A stretch of DNA of 64,000 nt. It comes from Notospermus geniculatus. Lineage: Eukaryota; Nemertea; Pilidiophora; Heteronemertea; Lineidae. The translations under genes were made by a program, and so were the position numbers. The stretch covers positions 3,863-67,862 of the forward strand of contig NMRB01002032.1 of assembly GCA_002633025.1 (NCBI GenBank). The letters run 5' to 3'. Under the pieces are notes generated by a model that saw nothing but the letters and a program-made list of their open reading frames with translations, was not told the origin of the DNA and ran no database searches. Shown in pieces: positions 32,319-43,572 of this stretch; the first letter of the stretch is position 1, and each line of letters starts with the position of its first letter.

Positions 32319-33470
32319 ACACCAATCACTGTGCGTATTTCAAAACGATCCACGCCAAAATGCGTGGTCAACATACATTTACAGTCGGCACATTCCCTGT
32401 ACTCATCCTGCTCAGCAATCAAATCCTTTATTGACAGTCTAAACCACTGCGGCAGCCATCATACATCGTCATTATTTAAATGCGCCACTGCGGACACGGG
32501 CCATCAACTGACCAACGGGGAACCGAAAGCAGTCGTTAAACCGATTGACATAGTCGAGGTGATGGCTATTTATGACATGTTGATATCCGAACCAACGCAA
32601 TACATCACGGCGTTGCTCGGTGTTGGATCCAGTAAAGGACAGCAAATTGAGGAAGTGGCCTCGGGCATTTCTGTAGATCGATACTCGACATTTTGACATG
32701 CGATCAAATTTTCTGAATAATATGTTGAATTAGGGCGAACACGTCGATTTTTGTGTGAAAGCCGTGGGTCCCCTTGGCAAACTCAGAAAATTCGAACGGG
32801 TGGACGGGCTTTACCGCTTTCAGCTGACGACAGCTCAGTTGCCAGACACGAAGATGTCCAAAAAAGAGGTTTTACTGTATAGAGTGTTTCACTGTGGCCA
32901 CATTGGAGGAAGTAAAAGAATTTTTCGCCAGTCACGGTCCATGGAGATTAACTTCTATTGTTTTAAAAGTCTGTTCTTTTGTTGTATACGGTCTCCAACA
33001 TGGCCGTTGTGGCATCACATGAAAACACCTACATGCAATAACAAAAGGGAACCTAAGATTTAAAATAAAAGCTGACACGTACATGTACATGTACATGTAA
33101 ATTACTGTGTTTGATATCGGTATATAAACTCACGTACATGTATTATGATTGAAAGGTTCCTGGCAAAGAAACCAAATCCAAACTTAATCTTTTTCCTTCC
33201 GTCAATTGATTTATTCATGACCAAATAATTTGATTACATGTACTTCATACCTCTGCGATAGACACCTTTTCTATGTCCACCATAAACCTACTTCTTAATG
33301 AATGGATTCAACTTGGAAAAACGGAACGTCGTTGCTCAGGGCACGACAGTTGAACAGGATAAGGACGTTCTAGGAATGGATACCAGGGGAACCGTGGGAA
33401 AACACCGGGAGCAAATAACGAAATCTGACGTCACATTGACGTCATCGCCTCATGAACCACCATTGAAATA

Positions 33471-34605
33471 CATGTACACCCCTCCGCATTAATTTATCTA
33501 CACCTCATTTTTTTGAATATCTTGTGAACAAATTGACCGAATTTGATCGGGTTTGTTTTATATGAAATTTCAATGCATTGGTCAAATAATTACAGCGGTT
33601 TTGAGTGATTGCTTTTACGACAACATTATGTAATCAGCTGTCAAAAAAAGGCTGCAAAATCAACATTTTTTATTTTGTGTGAAAATCTTCTGATTTCTGC
33701 AATACATATTGAAAACACTCACAAGAAATAGTCCTGTTAAAGTTCCATTCGGGAAATCATAACAGTTTTTGAGAAAAAAGGTTTTTCCCCAGAAGCTTCG
33801 CCGTGACCTGATTGCAATGGTTGACACAGCCCCTGTTCAGACTACCACCACGTCATGAATAATAATTTTTTCGTCACGAAACCGTAACATGTGACCAGTG
33901 GATCATGTTAATAATTGAGTTACGTGACCAAATTAAGCAGATGACGCGTAGGTTTATGAATGAAAACTCAATTCTTTATGTGAACAATGGTCAATTGAAA
34001 TACCCGAGTTCAAGTAAACAGGCCAATAATAGGCCTCAAGCCCAATAGGCCTTAGGTCAGTCATTCACATATTACGCCTACATCCAACCTCGCCAGAGGA
34101 ACAATGAAAGAATGGACGAATCGGAAAAGTTACTCGGGCGATCACAAAATTTTCTCGGACGAGGTATAAGCCAATTGACTATGAATAAGGACTTTAAAAA
34201 ACAAGCCTTGCGATTGGGTGCTTACTGACTAGGGGACCATGGCACAAGTCAAACTTAGTGTCATGAATTTGGCCTTCGGAAGCCATTGAAAAACGTCCAT
34301 ATCATCAAAAGTGCTGAATAAATTTACCAAGAACTTCCACAGTAGTGTTTAACAAATGGCTATCTTTATCTCCCCGGTGTTTTTAAAAAAATTCAGTTGA
34401 GAATAAAAAAGTTGACTTTTACAGCCATTTTTTGACAGCTGATTACATAATGTTGTCGTGAAAGCAATCACTCAAAACCGCTGGAATTATTTGACCAAGG
34501 CATGGAAATTTCATATAACAGAAACCCGATCAAATTTGATCAATTTGTTCTCAAGATATAAAAAAAAATAAGGTGTAGATAAATTAATGCGGAGGGGTGT
34601 ACATG
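33471..34605. mobile_element. 1.1-kb long-TIR transposon with TA target duplication
   Basis: Flanked by TA, the ends begin CATGTACACCCCTCCGCATT and close with the exact complement. Similarity between the arms extends inwards about 185 bp (to about 33660 and from about 34420), with blocks such as TCAAAACCGCTGGAATTATT and CATTATGTAATCAGCTGTCA. The other segment copy has the empty site at 43082-43083 with a single TA. No transposase frame is present, so this is a non-autonomous element, Tc1/mariner-like by its target. Confidence 0.8.
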
Positions 34606-34830
34606 TATAACCTTCCATTTATAATGCATGCATTCACGTTTCTAGTTGCGGATGAGATCCGATTAGTGGATAGGAGTCAGCATTTCTTGAATAACCGAAC
34701 GCCAATTACGCCGCATTGTTGGTCCAACAGACCTTTCCAACAAAGATGGCGGTCTAACAGTACTCACCTCATGATGTCAGAAGCTTATCATTCAGTGGCC
34801 GCTGGCACGCGAAGCTGGTCAAGCGGGCCA

Positions 34831-35099
34831 ATAGGACCGTTTAGACGACAAGCCAAAAACCACATTCAGATGGAGATTCGATCCGATTGGATCCGATCGA
34901 CCCGCATCGGGCCTCATTTGCGTTTAGACGAGATTTGAATGTGGTCGTATATGGTCCAATGCGGTCCAAAGTGTATTCGGGACCATTTAAAATCCACATT
35001 GGACCGCATTGGGTAGCGTTTACACGCAAGAGTTTTGAACCACAATCGGATTCGATCGGATCGCATGTGGATTTTTGCCTGTCGTCTAAACGGCCCTAT
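34831..35099. mobile_element. MITE with CCGTTTAGACGACA ends, copy 1
   Basis: Ends ATAGGACCGTTTAGACGACA and the complementary TGTCGTCTAAACGGCCCTAT. Inner arms carry GATTCGATCCGATTGGATCC and ACCACATTCAGATGG with their inverses. It is shared by copy 2 at 43314-43572. Confidence 0.65.
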
Positions 35100-36231
35100 G
35101 GGCACAACATTTTAGGTAAAATAATTGTCTGAGAGGATGCGTTTGGTAGTGTTATATCATGCTTGGACAATGAATGGCCACGACATCATGTGGGAGAACT
35201 AGTAGGGCACCATCTTTCGAAAGGTCTAGGAAAGGTTGGGTGAATGAGTCGGCGTATTTTTATGGACAAACTGAAAGAGCAAAAGCCCAATTTTGAATCT
35301 TGTGTAAATGTGTAAAACGACTTTTCTGGGACTTCATAATGAGATCATCAATATTATCTATCCTGTATCACTTCAAGTACCGAAGAATAAAAAATCGAAC
35401 TTAGTTATTGCAATTAGACTATCATAGGATGATTAAGACAAAAAAATGTTTTTAAGGACTTCTCCAATTAAAACTCAAAATGTCATCAAAATATTAACGA
35501 CGATATTCTCTTACAGTCACGTCACGACTGCACTTCAAGCTATCTTCAAATTAGGTGAGAACGTGTTGTTGCCCAAATCAAAATTATCAGTGTAAATGCC
35601 AGATTCTTTATATCAAGCGCCGTGTGTAATCATAACCAGTAATTGTTTTTGGTACACTTTGATGTCGCAAACTAATTTAGCGTCACTATGAACCTTCAAG
35701 CAACAACAGCATGGCGGTGGACCATCAAACAAACGGTTTGCAACTGAAGAGGAAACACAAATTACCCACTAAAGAGAAAATTCTTTCAACATTGTCAACC
35801 CATTAACTTGCGATGTTTTTAAATAACCGTAACCTAACTTTGTTCGTTTCCATGGTACTTAGTTAAAATCGGAATGAAGTGGCAAATGTCAGTGGGAGTC
35901 GAGTGTCTTTAATGTTGAATGATAATCTGCTCAGTATTTTTTTACCGAAGCCTGGAGCCTCTCAGATGTCCAAGAATAGTGTAACCCAAGCAAGTCATTT
36001 TTTTCAATTTTGAGAAATAGAGACCAAACTTACTAAAATGGTAACAATTCAATTTTGACAAAATGTGACTTGCTAGGTTTTCTCTTAACACAAGCATGGT
36101 GATTAAATCGTACTTTAGCAGATTACATCGGGGATCTACTGGATTAGCCCAGCTTTGCAATGAGGAACCAAACTCACTGCCTCAATAGGTAACATTAGTG
36201 GTTAGATCTATTGAATTGAAAGGGACATTCA

Positions 36232-36587
36232 GGGGCCGTATGCATAAAACATCTTAAGTGTAAAACTTCCCTTAAGGGCTCCGCACACTGGCGACTAAAA
36301 TAGGGGCGACTACCGATGCGACTACTACGTCGCCTGCAATAATTACCTTTGAGGTCGATCAGTGATGTTATCCACGACATCACTGATCTTCCAAATAAGC
36401 ATTTGTCGCAAACGAGTCAACAAAAACTAAAAAAACTAAAAATATGTTCAGTCGCCTCTGTGGTCGCAAGGGCGGTCGCCTAGAAAATCGCTCGAAAAAT
36501 CGCCAGTCTGCGGAGCCCTTTAAACTATTGTTCCAAACAAAAGATAAGGGACATTTTACACTTAAGATATTTTATGCATACGGCCCG
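36232..36587. mobile_element. GGGGCCGTATGCAT hairpin, split by a nested TTAA element
   Basis: The outer arms GGGGCCGTATGCATAAAACA and the complementary TTTTATGCATACGGCCC enclose a loop that is split at 36276-36519 by a second element. The same hairpin without the insert is at 44711-44817. Confidence 0.75.
36276..36519. mobile_element. Nested TTAA-target MITE, family D
   Basis: Ends GGGCTCCGCACACTGGCGAC and the complementary CGCCAGTCTGCGGAGCCC, flanked by TTAA on both sides (one extra T on the right). In copy 2 the loop reads CCCTTAAACTATTG with a single TTAA, the clean empty site. Confidence 0.8.
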
Positions 36588-36693
36588 TGGTCCTGATCAA
36601 TTTCCCACACAAAAGGCATCCATTGTATAGGACCTGATTACTGTGTGTTGCCCTCTATCACAGTTATGATCCCCACTGACCGTGTTCTAAATG

Positions 36694-37419
36694 CCTTCTC
36701 TGGACCCGGAAGAGGCTGGAGGAAGGGCAAAGTGGCGGAGTAGGATTCGGATCCACCGCTCCTGCCATTGTGTCCACACAGGTTGCGCAAGACTGCTGTT
36801 GAGACTGCTTTGCACAGACCTGTGTCCGCGCGCGGCGCATCACACACAAATTTGTTAGTTTCTAAATACCTTGAACTGGGTGATCACGTGATCTACTCCG
36901 CCACGAAAGTAGATCCTAGGAAAATAGTGATACGAGGCTTATTTCGTGCAGACTTTGCAAATAATTGACTGATTTTTTATTTCTGATGAGAACTTGCCAT
37001 AGACATGACATTGTTGAGAAGAAAAGGACGATATTTGGATTATGATGCCGGCAGCTGTCAAGCTGTGTGGCAGAGTCGGAGGGGCAGACTGAGTGCTGTA
37101 GGCCTAGTGTGTGACGACGCACCAACGCAGCTGTCAGTGAGCTAGTATGACATGTACAGCATATCTAGGCCTATGTATGTCATAATCATGACGGATAATG
37201 TGATACCCACACACGGAGACATCCTTGGTAGACCTATCTCATAAGATTCTGATATTTGTACACTCGAAGCGAGGGATCGACCGCCATCTTGAAAATGGAA
37301 CAAGTAGTCCTGAAGTATCCCATGATTCCTTGAGCGCGCGGAGACAGATCGGTGCGAGGTACGATGCGCCATCTGTCGTGACAATGCCGCTCCTGCCTGT
37401 GATACAATACAATACAATG
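36694..37419. mobile_element. 726-bp insertion of unknown class in copy 1
   Basis: Absent from copy 2, where a single AATG joins the flanks; copy 1 has AATG at both edges. The right end is ATACAATACAATACAATG, resembling a short retroposon tail, and no terminal inverted repeat is seen. It could equally be a deletion in copy 2. Confidence 0.55.
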
Positions 37420-38038
37420 CTATTCGAAGGCAGCAAAACCACAGCAGTTGTACAAATAATGCTGTCTGTGGGCAATAAATTCCCGATATGAGTAAAATAA
37501 TTGATTCAAAATGGCGGTACTGGATTCTCTATTCTCAGACACCTTGACTAGCACGACCAGTTCGCTTTAATATTAAGGGATAAACTAACGTAGAGTGATC
37601 CATGAAACAATTGTCAGAATAGCTGTGTCTTTTGCCACCTTCATGTAGGCTAGTTTTGTGTTGGCAAAATGGGCCTGAAATGACTAACTGTGACAGCCCC
37701 AATCTCGTACCCAGAGTTCATATCAACATTGCCACATTAAACTCTGGGAATGCCTAGATCGGTACTACTTTTTCACAGTGCAAAATGCATTGTTCAAGGC
37801 GGAAGAATTTAAATTATGACGGGTGCTAAGCAATTGCGTAGGGATTGGAAAGAGTTCGTACATTGTTTCTTAATAAAAACATTGAATACCCAACGGATTG
37901 TTAAAATAGTAGTATTTTTACAAATACTGGAACAAATGTTAAATTTTGGTACGATTACTTTAGTGAAATAATTTGTAAAATCGATGAGCACAAGAATCTT
38001 GTGCTGTGTTTAGCCGTTTTCAGAGGCCTTAGGATGCG

Positions 38039-38188
38039 TTTAGCTGACACGCGGAATGCGGTATAGGGACGCGGAAACCCTGGCGGAAAGATATGTTGTA
38101 TGGGAAAATGCATTGCATTTTCCGCTTCCGCGTTCCGCAATCCGCATTCCGCAATCCGCATTCCGCGTGTCAGCTAAATGCAGCTTTA
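38039..38188. mobile_element. PIF/Harbinger-like hairpin MITE with TTA duplication
   Basis: TTA flanks the ends GGATGCGTTTAGCTGACACG and the complementary CGTGTCAGCTAAATGCAGCT. The interior contains GCGGAATGCGG and CCGCATTCCGC repeats. Copy 2 has the empty site with one TTA near 45533. Confidence 0.75.
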
Positions 38189-38774
38189 GCCGAGGAACGA
38201 TGGTGGCGACCTCTTCATACTGTGAGAGCCATATTCTGAATACATCATTAGAACTTCAGCCAATTATTTTATTTTCTTTCTGAAACTGATATAGTCAGTG
38301 AATGATAACAATAGAGCACTTCCGCTGTTCTATGTTGTGGAATCACTCTGTGCTGGTTTCACAGCCCTCTAGGACGGGCACTAGGTAGAGAAGTTCAGAA
38401 AAATTCTTGCTAATGTTTGTGTCACCCGTTTTCAATTATAGGGATCATGCAAAGAAATGGTTGCGTGCAACCTGAGTGATCTCACAGGCGATAATCGCAT
38501 ACGACGACCGTCTTGTCGCTAGTGGTACGCTCGCTGTGAACAGATTCTTTTAATGGGAGAGGAAATGAGATACAGAGATTTACATAAAATAGCCTCGTAC
38601 ATTCTCGTCGATAGGAGATTAAAGATTCATATCAGTCCCGTTTTCAGTCCATGTGAAATGTCGATAATTTTTTTCAACAGTACATGTACATGTACGCTAT
38701 GGTTCATAATTTAGAACACTTATGAAACGTCACCATCACTTACATGAAGTCTAGAGCTGTTTTTGAGTTCGAAC

Positions 38775-39209
38775 TACACTCCTTACGCAGTGTCTTCTCA
38801 CTCATACCTGTCGATTTTCCGCATGGTGGCAGCACTAGTCAGAGGCCAGTCAGCGCGGGAATTGCCCCGTGTTTGGTCCTGCTGTTTACAAGATCAATCA
38901 ATATACAAACACAGTAGTCTCATAGAGCATCATTATCCACATCTTTAGCGATGTTTCAAAACAAAAAAGACACGAGCTAAACACTGAAGAGTGCAATGCA
39001 CCAGTACCTCACCAAAGCTTTACGGCGAGTCACCAGTCTCCCGCGGTTGTCAAGGACGGTGACAGTATGAACCAATCAGAAAATGTTTATTTCGTTAGTC
39101 ACGCTGAACGCCCTCTAGTTGTAAATCGGCGGTATTCTGGCTATTGTAAGCAGTGTCTATGAACGACAGGTATGAGTGAGCATGAGAAGACACTGCGTAA
39201 GGAGTGTAA
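38775..39209. mobile_element. hAT-like element with 8-bp target duplication
   Basis: GTTCGAAC flanks both sides (38767-38774 and 39210-39217). Ends are TACACTCCTTACGCAGTGTC and the complementary GACACTGCGTAAGGAGTGTAA, followed by inner arms CACTCATACCTGTCG. Copy 2 has one GTTCGAAC at this place. An 8-bp duplication is typical of hAT transposases; no coding region is present. Confidence 0.75.
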
Positions 39210-40979
39210 GTTCGAACATGCCTGCTTCTCTTTTTGAAAGCCCTGGAGACTCATTCAATATTGAATCTTGAAACTTAGACCCGACTTCAGTCCTCAAGCT
39301 ACAGTTCGGACTTCAATCTCAGCTCGACGTGCTTGTAGCACCGACCTCCGGGATAGGGCGTACCGAGATTGTCGTATTGCTGGAAATACGGTACTAGTAT
39401 TAGTCGCGTCAAGAGGAAGGAAAATGACCTCGACGCGACTCGTCCACGAATAAACGCAGATTCTTCTGGATGGATGCGGCCATTTTCGCTGAAAGGGTAA
39501 ATGTCGTCCAGGATCTCAATCTTCACTAAAACAATACCCTGGGTGTACTTTTCGTAGACGATCACCCAGCATTGTAGGCCTAGTATGACACCTGGATTCG
39601 AGGTTGTCTCGCCCGTGGTGACGTCACCGCCTGAAGAATGTAATGAACAGCTACACTCAACAAGTACCGCGGTGCGAGACCGCGAGATTCCGCGGGATTT
39701 CTAATTAGGACTCGTTAACCATGTTAACCTACGCACAGATTGCGGAAGCTGGGTGCTTCGGCTACCGAAACTACACCCAGGGTATTGTTTTAGTGAAGAT
39801 TGAGATCCTGGGTAATCTATGTAGGACGACATTTACCCTTTCAGCGCCATTTTCCTTCTTGCAGCATGTCTGGGTTAAAGCTTCAATATTGAAGTTAGAT
39901 TTCAAGCTTGAAAATTGAAGTCTTGGGGTTCAGGCTTGGAAACTGAGGAATGAATGTATGAGTTCTGGGCTTTCTGTTTCCGCTGTAATGATGTGCATTT
40001 GTACAAGACGAGTAGGCCCTATCGTACTCGCCTGCCATGGGTTTTGTTCCATATACATACTTACAAATAATTGACAGCACCATTTTGTGCCCAACTTCCA
40101 GTGCGAAGAGCATGATCTTCCACGCAATTTCGGCAGAATACCCAGCACAACCTTGTACGTATGTATAGACATCCTGCGAAAGTCGGCCATGACAGATCAG
40201 AAGGGGTAAACATTAACCTCGGCCTAGGAGGCATAGTGCATTTGTACAGTTGGCTGCTGTGATTACCGTCTGTACAATGCACTAGGCCCAATGTTTGTTT
40301 ACCCCTTCTGACCTGTCATGGCCGACTTTCGTTGGATGTCTGTTCACCCGTCCATTTTGTTGAATATCCATTAGCATGTAGGCCTATGACATTAAAATGA
40401 AGTACAAGAACAAGAAGTCTATGAAGTCTAGATGAAGTCTTGATGGGAGAATTTAGATGTTATTCAAAGGAGAAGGGAATGCAACCTGCTTCCGAATTTT
40501 TTACGGTGATTTGGTCCTAGCTGCGAGTTTCTGCAAAAGTCATATATGCATTGGTCTAACTAACACAACATACAATTAGCTTACATTGTCATAGATGTAT
40601 GTGTTCGTCCCCTCCAAGAGAGATATCCAAAGAACATGATTACAGCCTCCAATAGAGTTGTCCCCTGAACGGGACAGTTCCAGGGTTCCTACTGCACCAG
40701 TTTAGTATAGATATAATAGGGTATTGTGCAGGTCACCACACTGGTAATATTATGACATATGGCTCGAATTAACACCAGTGTCCATTTCAGTATTGCTGAC
40801 AACGGACTGTTACGTTACAATTGTAGGCCCATTACCCTGATATGCATGCAGACCTATATGTCGTGACTTTTGCCTGTTGTTGCCAAAAGCTGTAAAAATG
40901 GAAAACCCAGCTCTCCTTGCCATGATTATATACATACCATCAACTTTGATGAACTTTCGATCGTGGTAACTGAAGACGT

Positions 40980-41544
40980 TAGTGAGGATTCGCAAATTCC
41001 ATGAAACACGAAGTAGGCCTACGAAATATGAAATTGTACTTAATTTCCATGACGTAAATATATCTTAGCAGATACATGTAATTAGTACCACAAAATTCGC
41101 CGGGTGCAAGAGCGTCTTTTAGCATGTGACTTTGGACCGATAGAGTTATGGTGTGTATTAAACTTTGAAATATGTGACCCGTCTCTGGTAGAACCCGCAT
41201 ATCGATCTGAGCTTGGCAGGTTGTCTGTCTATTGTGAAATCTGAAACAATCTATTTCTTCCATTCTCTCCTGGTGTCATCTCAGTTCGTTGAGGCTCACC
41301 TTCTCAGCGGCATACATGTATGCCCGGTTCTACCAGAACGGGTCACATTTATGTTTCGTTTCCACTTGAGATACGAAGTGATGCACCATACACCATTAAC
41401 TCTCTCGGTCTTACATGATGCTAAAAGATGCACTGCCAGCAGCGACATTTGTGGTACCAACCATGAAATACATTACGTCATGGAAGTGAAGTTGAATTTC
41501 GTATATCGTACTTCGTGTTTCGTCACATCTGCGAAGCCTCACTA
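40980..41544. mobile_element. Long-TIR element with TA target between the duplicated segments
   Basis: TA flanks ends GTGAGGATTCGC and GCGAAGCCTCAC. The arms stay similar for about 220 bp and include CATGAAACACGAAGTA, ATGTGACCCG and GGTAGAACC with their inverses. Comparison of the arms shows extra GGCCTA in the left arm (41016-41021) and extra CATGTA in the right arm (41315-41320). Confidence 0.65.
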
Positions 41545-41619
41545 ATTTCAGAGACATTTCCAGCGGATTGTTTCAGAGGTTGTTCATCGGACTGGCAGAG
41601 ACATTTACAGTGAACCAGA

Positions 41620-41705
41620 TTGCTCATAACTGATATGTACCTCCCTCTGTCATTAGACTATTATGTCCAACCCAGTGAGCACATGGTCCATGGACCATTT
41701 CATTA
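41620..41705 (-). mobile_element. Fragment of the Helitron-like repeat
   Basis: The reverse complement matches 26268-26355, from ATGAAATGGTCCATGGACCA through GACAGAGGGAGGTACATATC. It forms the left border of segment copy 2. Confidence 0.6.
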
Positions 41706-43313
41706 TGAATTCAACAGGAGCCACTTTTTTTAGTTAAAGGCATTGCATCTGAACCAATGACCTGCGTTTTATGTTACATCCAGGAGGGACCTTCCAAACA
41801 AATGATCATGGGCAATGACATAATATTAATCCTTTGACCCTGAATCCTTTCTGTAAATTTACAGAAAGTGCTTGAAACTCGGCTGCACAGACTATTCTGT
41901 AAATCGTCTGTTTTTTCCAACAGTGTACACCAATCACTGTGCGTATTTCAAAACGGTCCACGCCAAAATGCATGGTCAAAATACATTTTACAGTCGGCAC
42001 ATTCCCTGTACTCGTCCTGCTCAGCAATCAAATCCTTTATTGACAGTCTAAACCACTGCGGCAGCCATCATACATCGTCATTATTTAAATGCGCCACTGC
42101 GGACACGGGCCATCAACTGACCAACGGGGAACCGAAAGCAGTCGTTAAACCGATTGACATAGTCGAGGTGATGGCTATTTATGACATGTTGATATCCGAA
42201 CCAACGCAATACATCACGGCGTTGCTCAGTGTTGGATCCAGTAAAGGACAGCAAATTGAGGAAGTGGCCTCGGGCATTTCTGTAGATCGATACTCGACAT
42301 TTTGACATGCGATCAAATTTTCTGAATAATATGTTGAATTTAGGGCGAACACGTCGATTTTTGTGTGAAAGTGGGTCCCCTTGGCAAACTCAGAAAATTC
42401 GAACGAACGGGTCTCAGTGTGGACGGGCTTTACCGCTCTCAGCTGACGACAGTTCAGTTGCCAGACACGAAGATGTCCAAAAAAGAGGTTTTACTGTATA
42501 GAGTGTTTCACTGTGGCCACATTGGAGGAAGTAAACGAATTTTTCGCCAGTCACGGTCCATGGAGATTAACTTCTATTGTTTTAAAAGTCTGTTCTTTTG
42601 TTGTATACGGTCTCCAACATGGCCGTTGTGACATCACATGAAAACACCTACATGTAATAACAAAAGGGAAACTAAGATTTAAAATAAAAGCTGACACGTA
42701 CATGTAAATTGAAATTACTGTGTTGGATATCGGTATATAACTCATGTACATGTATTATGATTGAAGGGTTCCTGGCAAAGAAACCAAATCCACACTTAAT
42801 CTTTTTCCTTCCGTCAATTGATTTATTCATGACCAAATAATTTGATTACTTCATACCTCTGCCATAGACACCTTTTCTATGTCCACCATAAACCTGATTA
42901 GAACTTCTTAATGAATGGATTCAACTTGGGAAAACGGAACGTCGTTGCTCAGGGCACGACAGTTGAACAGGATAAGGACGTTCTAGGAATGGATACCAGG
43001 GGAACCGTGGGAAAACACCGGGAGCAAATAACGAAATCTGACGTCACATTGACGTCATCGCCTCATGAACCACCATTGAAATATAACCTTCCATTTATTA
43101 AATATAATGCATGCATTCACCTTTCTAGTTCCGGATGAGATCCGATTAGTGGATAGGAGTCAGCATTTCTTGAATAACCGAACGCCAATTACGCCGCATT
43201 GTTGGTCCAACAGACCTTTCCAACAAAGATGGCGGTCTAACAGTACTCACCTCATGATGTCAGAAGCTTATCATTCGGTGGCCGCTGGCACGCGAAGCTG
43301 GTCAAGCGGGCCA

Positions 43314-43572
43314 ATAGGGCCGTTTAGACGACAAGCCAAAAAACCACATTCAGATGGAGATTCGATCCGATTGGATCCGATCGAGCCTCATTTGCGTTTA
43401 GACGAGATTTGAATGTGGTCGTATATGGTCCAATGCGGTCCAAAGTGTTCGGGACCATTTTAAATCCACATTGGACCGCACTTGGGTAGCGTTTACACGC
43501 AAGAGTTTTGAACCACAATCGGATTCGATCGGATCGCATGTGGATTTTTGCCTGTCGTCTAATCAGCCCTAT
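43314..43572. mobile_element. MITE with CCGTTTAGACGACA ends, copy 2
   Basis: Counterpart of 34831-35099 in the second segment, with a 14-bp internal deletion (CCCGCATCGGG region) and an altered right end (TAATCAGCCCTAT). Confidence 0.65.

Larger units (their letters stand above)
32053..40650 (+). repeat. Large near-identical segment, copy 1 (8.6 kb)
   Basis: Aligns throughout with 41706-48088. Copy 1 carries five insertions missing from copy 2: 33471-34605, 36276-36519, 36694-37419, 38039-38188 and 38775-39209. No convincing gene lies inside. Open frames such as 32331-32696 are shared by both copies, but so is all the non-coding sequence. Confidence 0.9.

Noticed and set aside
32331-32696. 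120-codon open frame also present at 41868-42305
   Set aside because: It is shared by both segment copies, but the surrounding non-coding sequence is equally well conserved, the opposite strand is open too, and no family or splice context was recognised.
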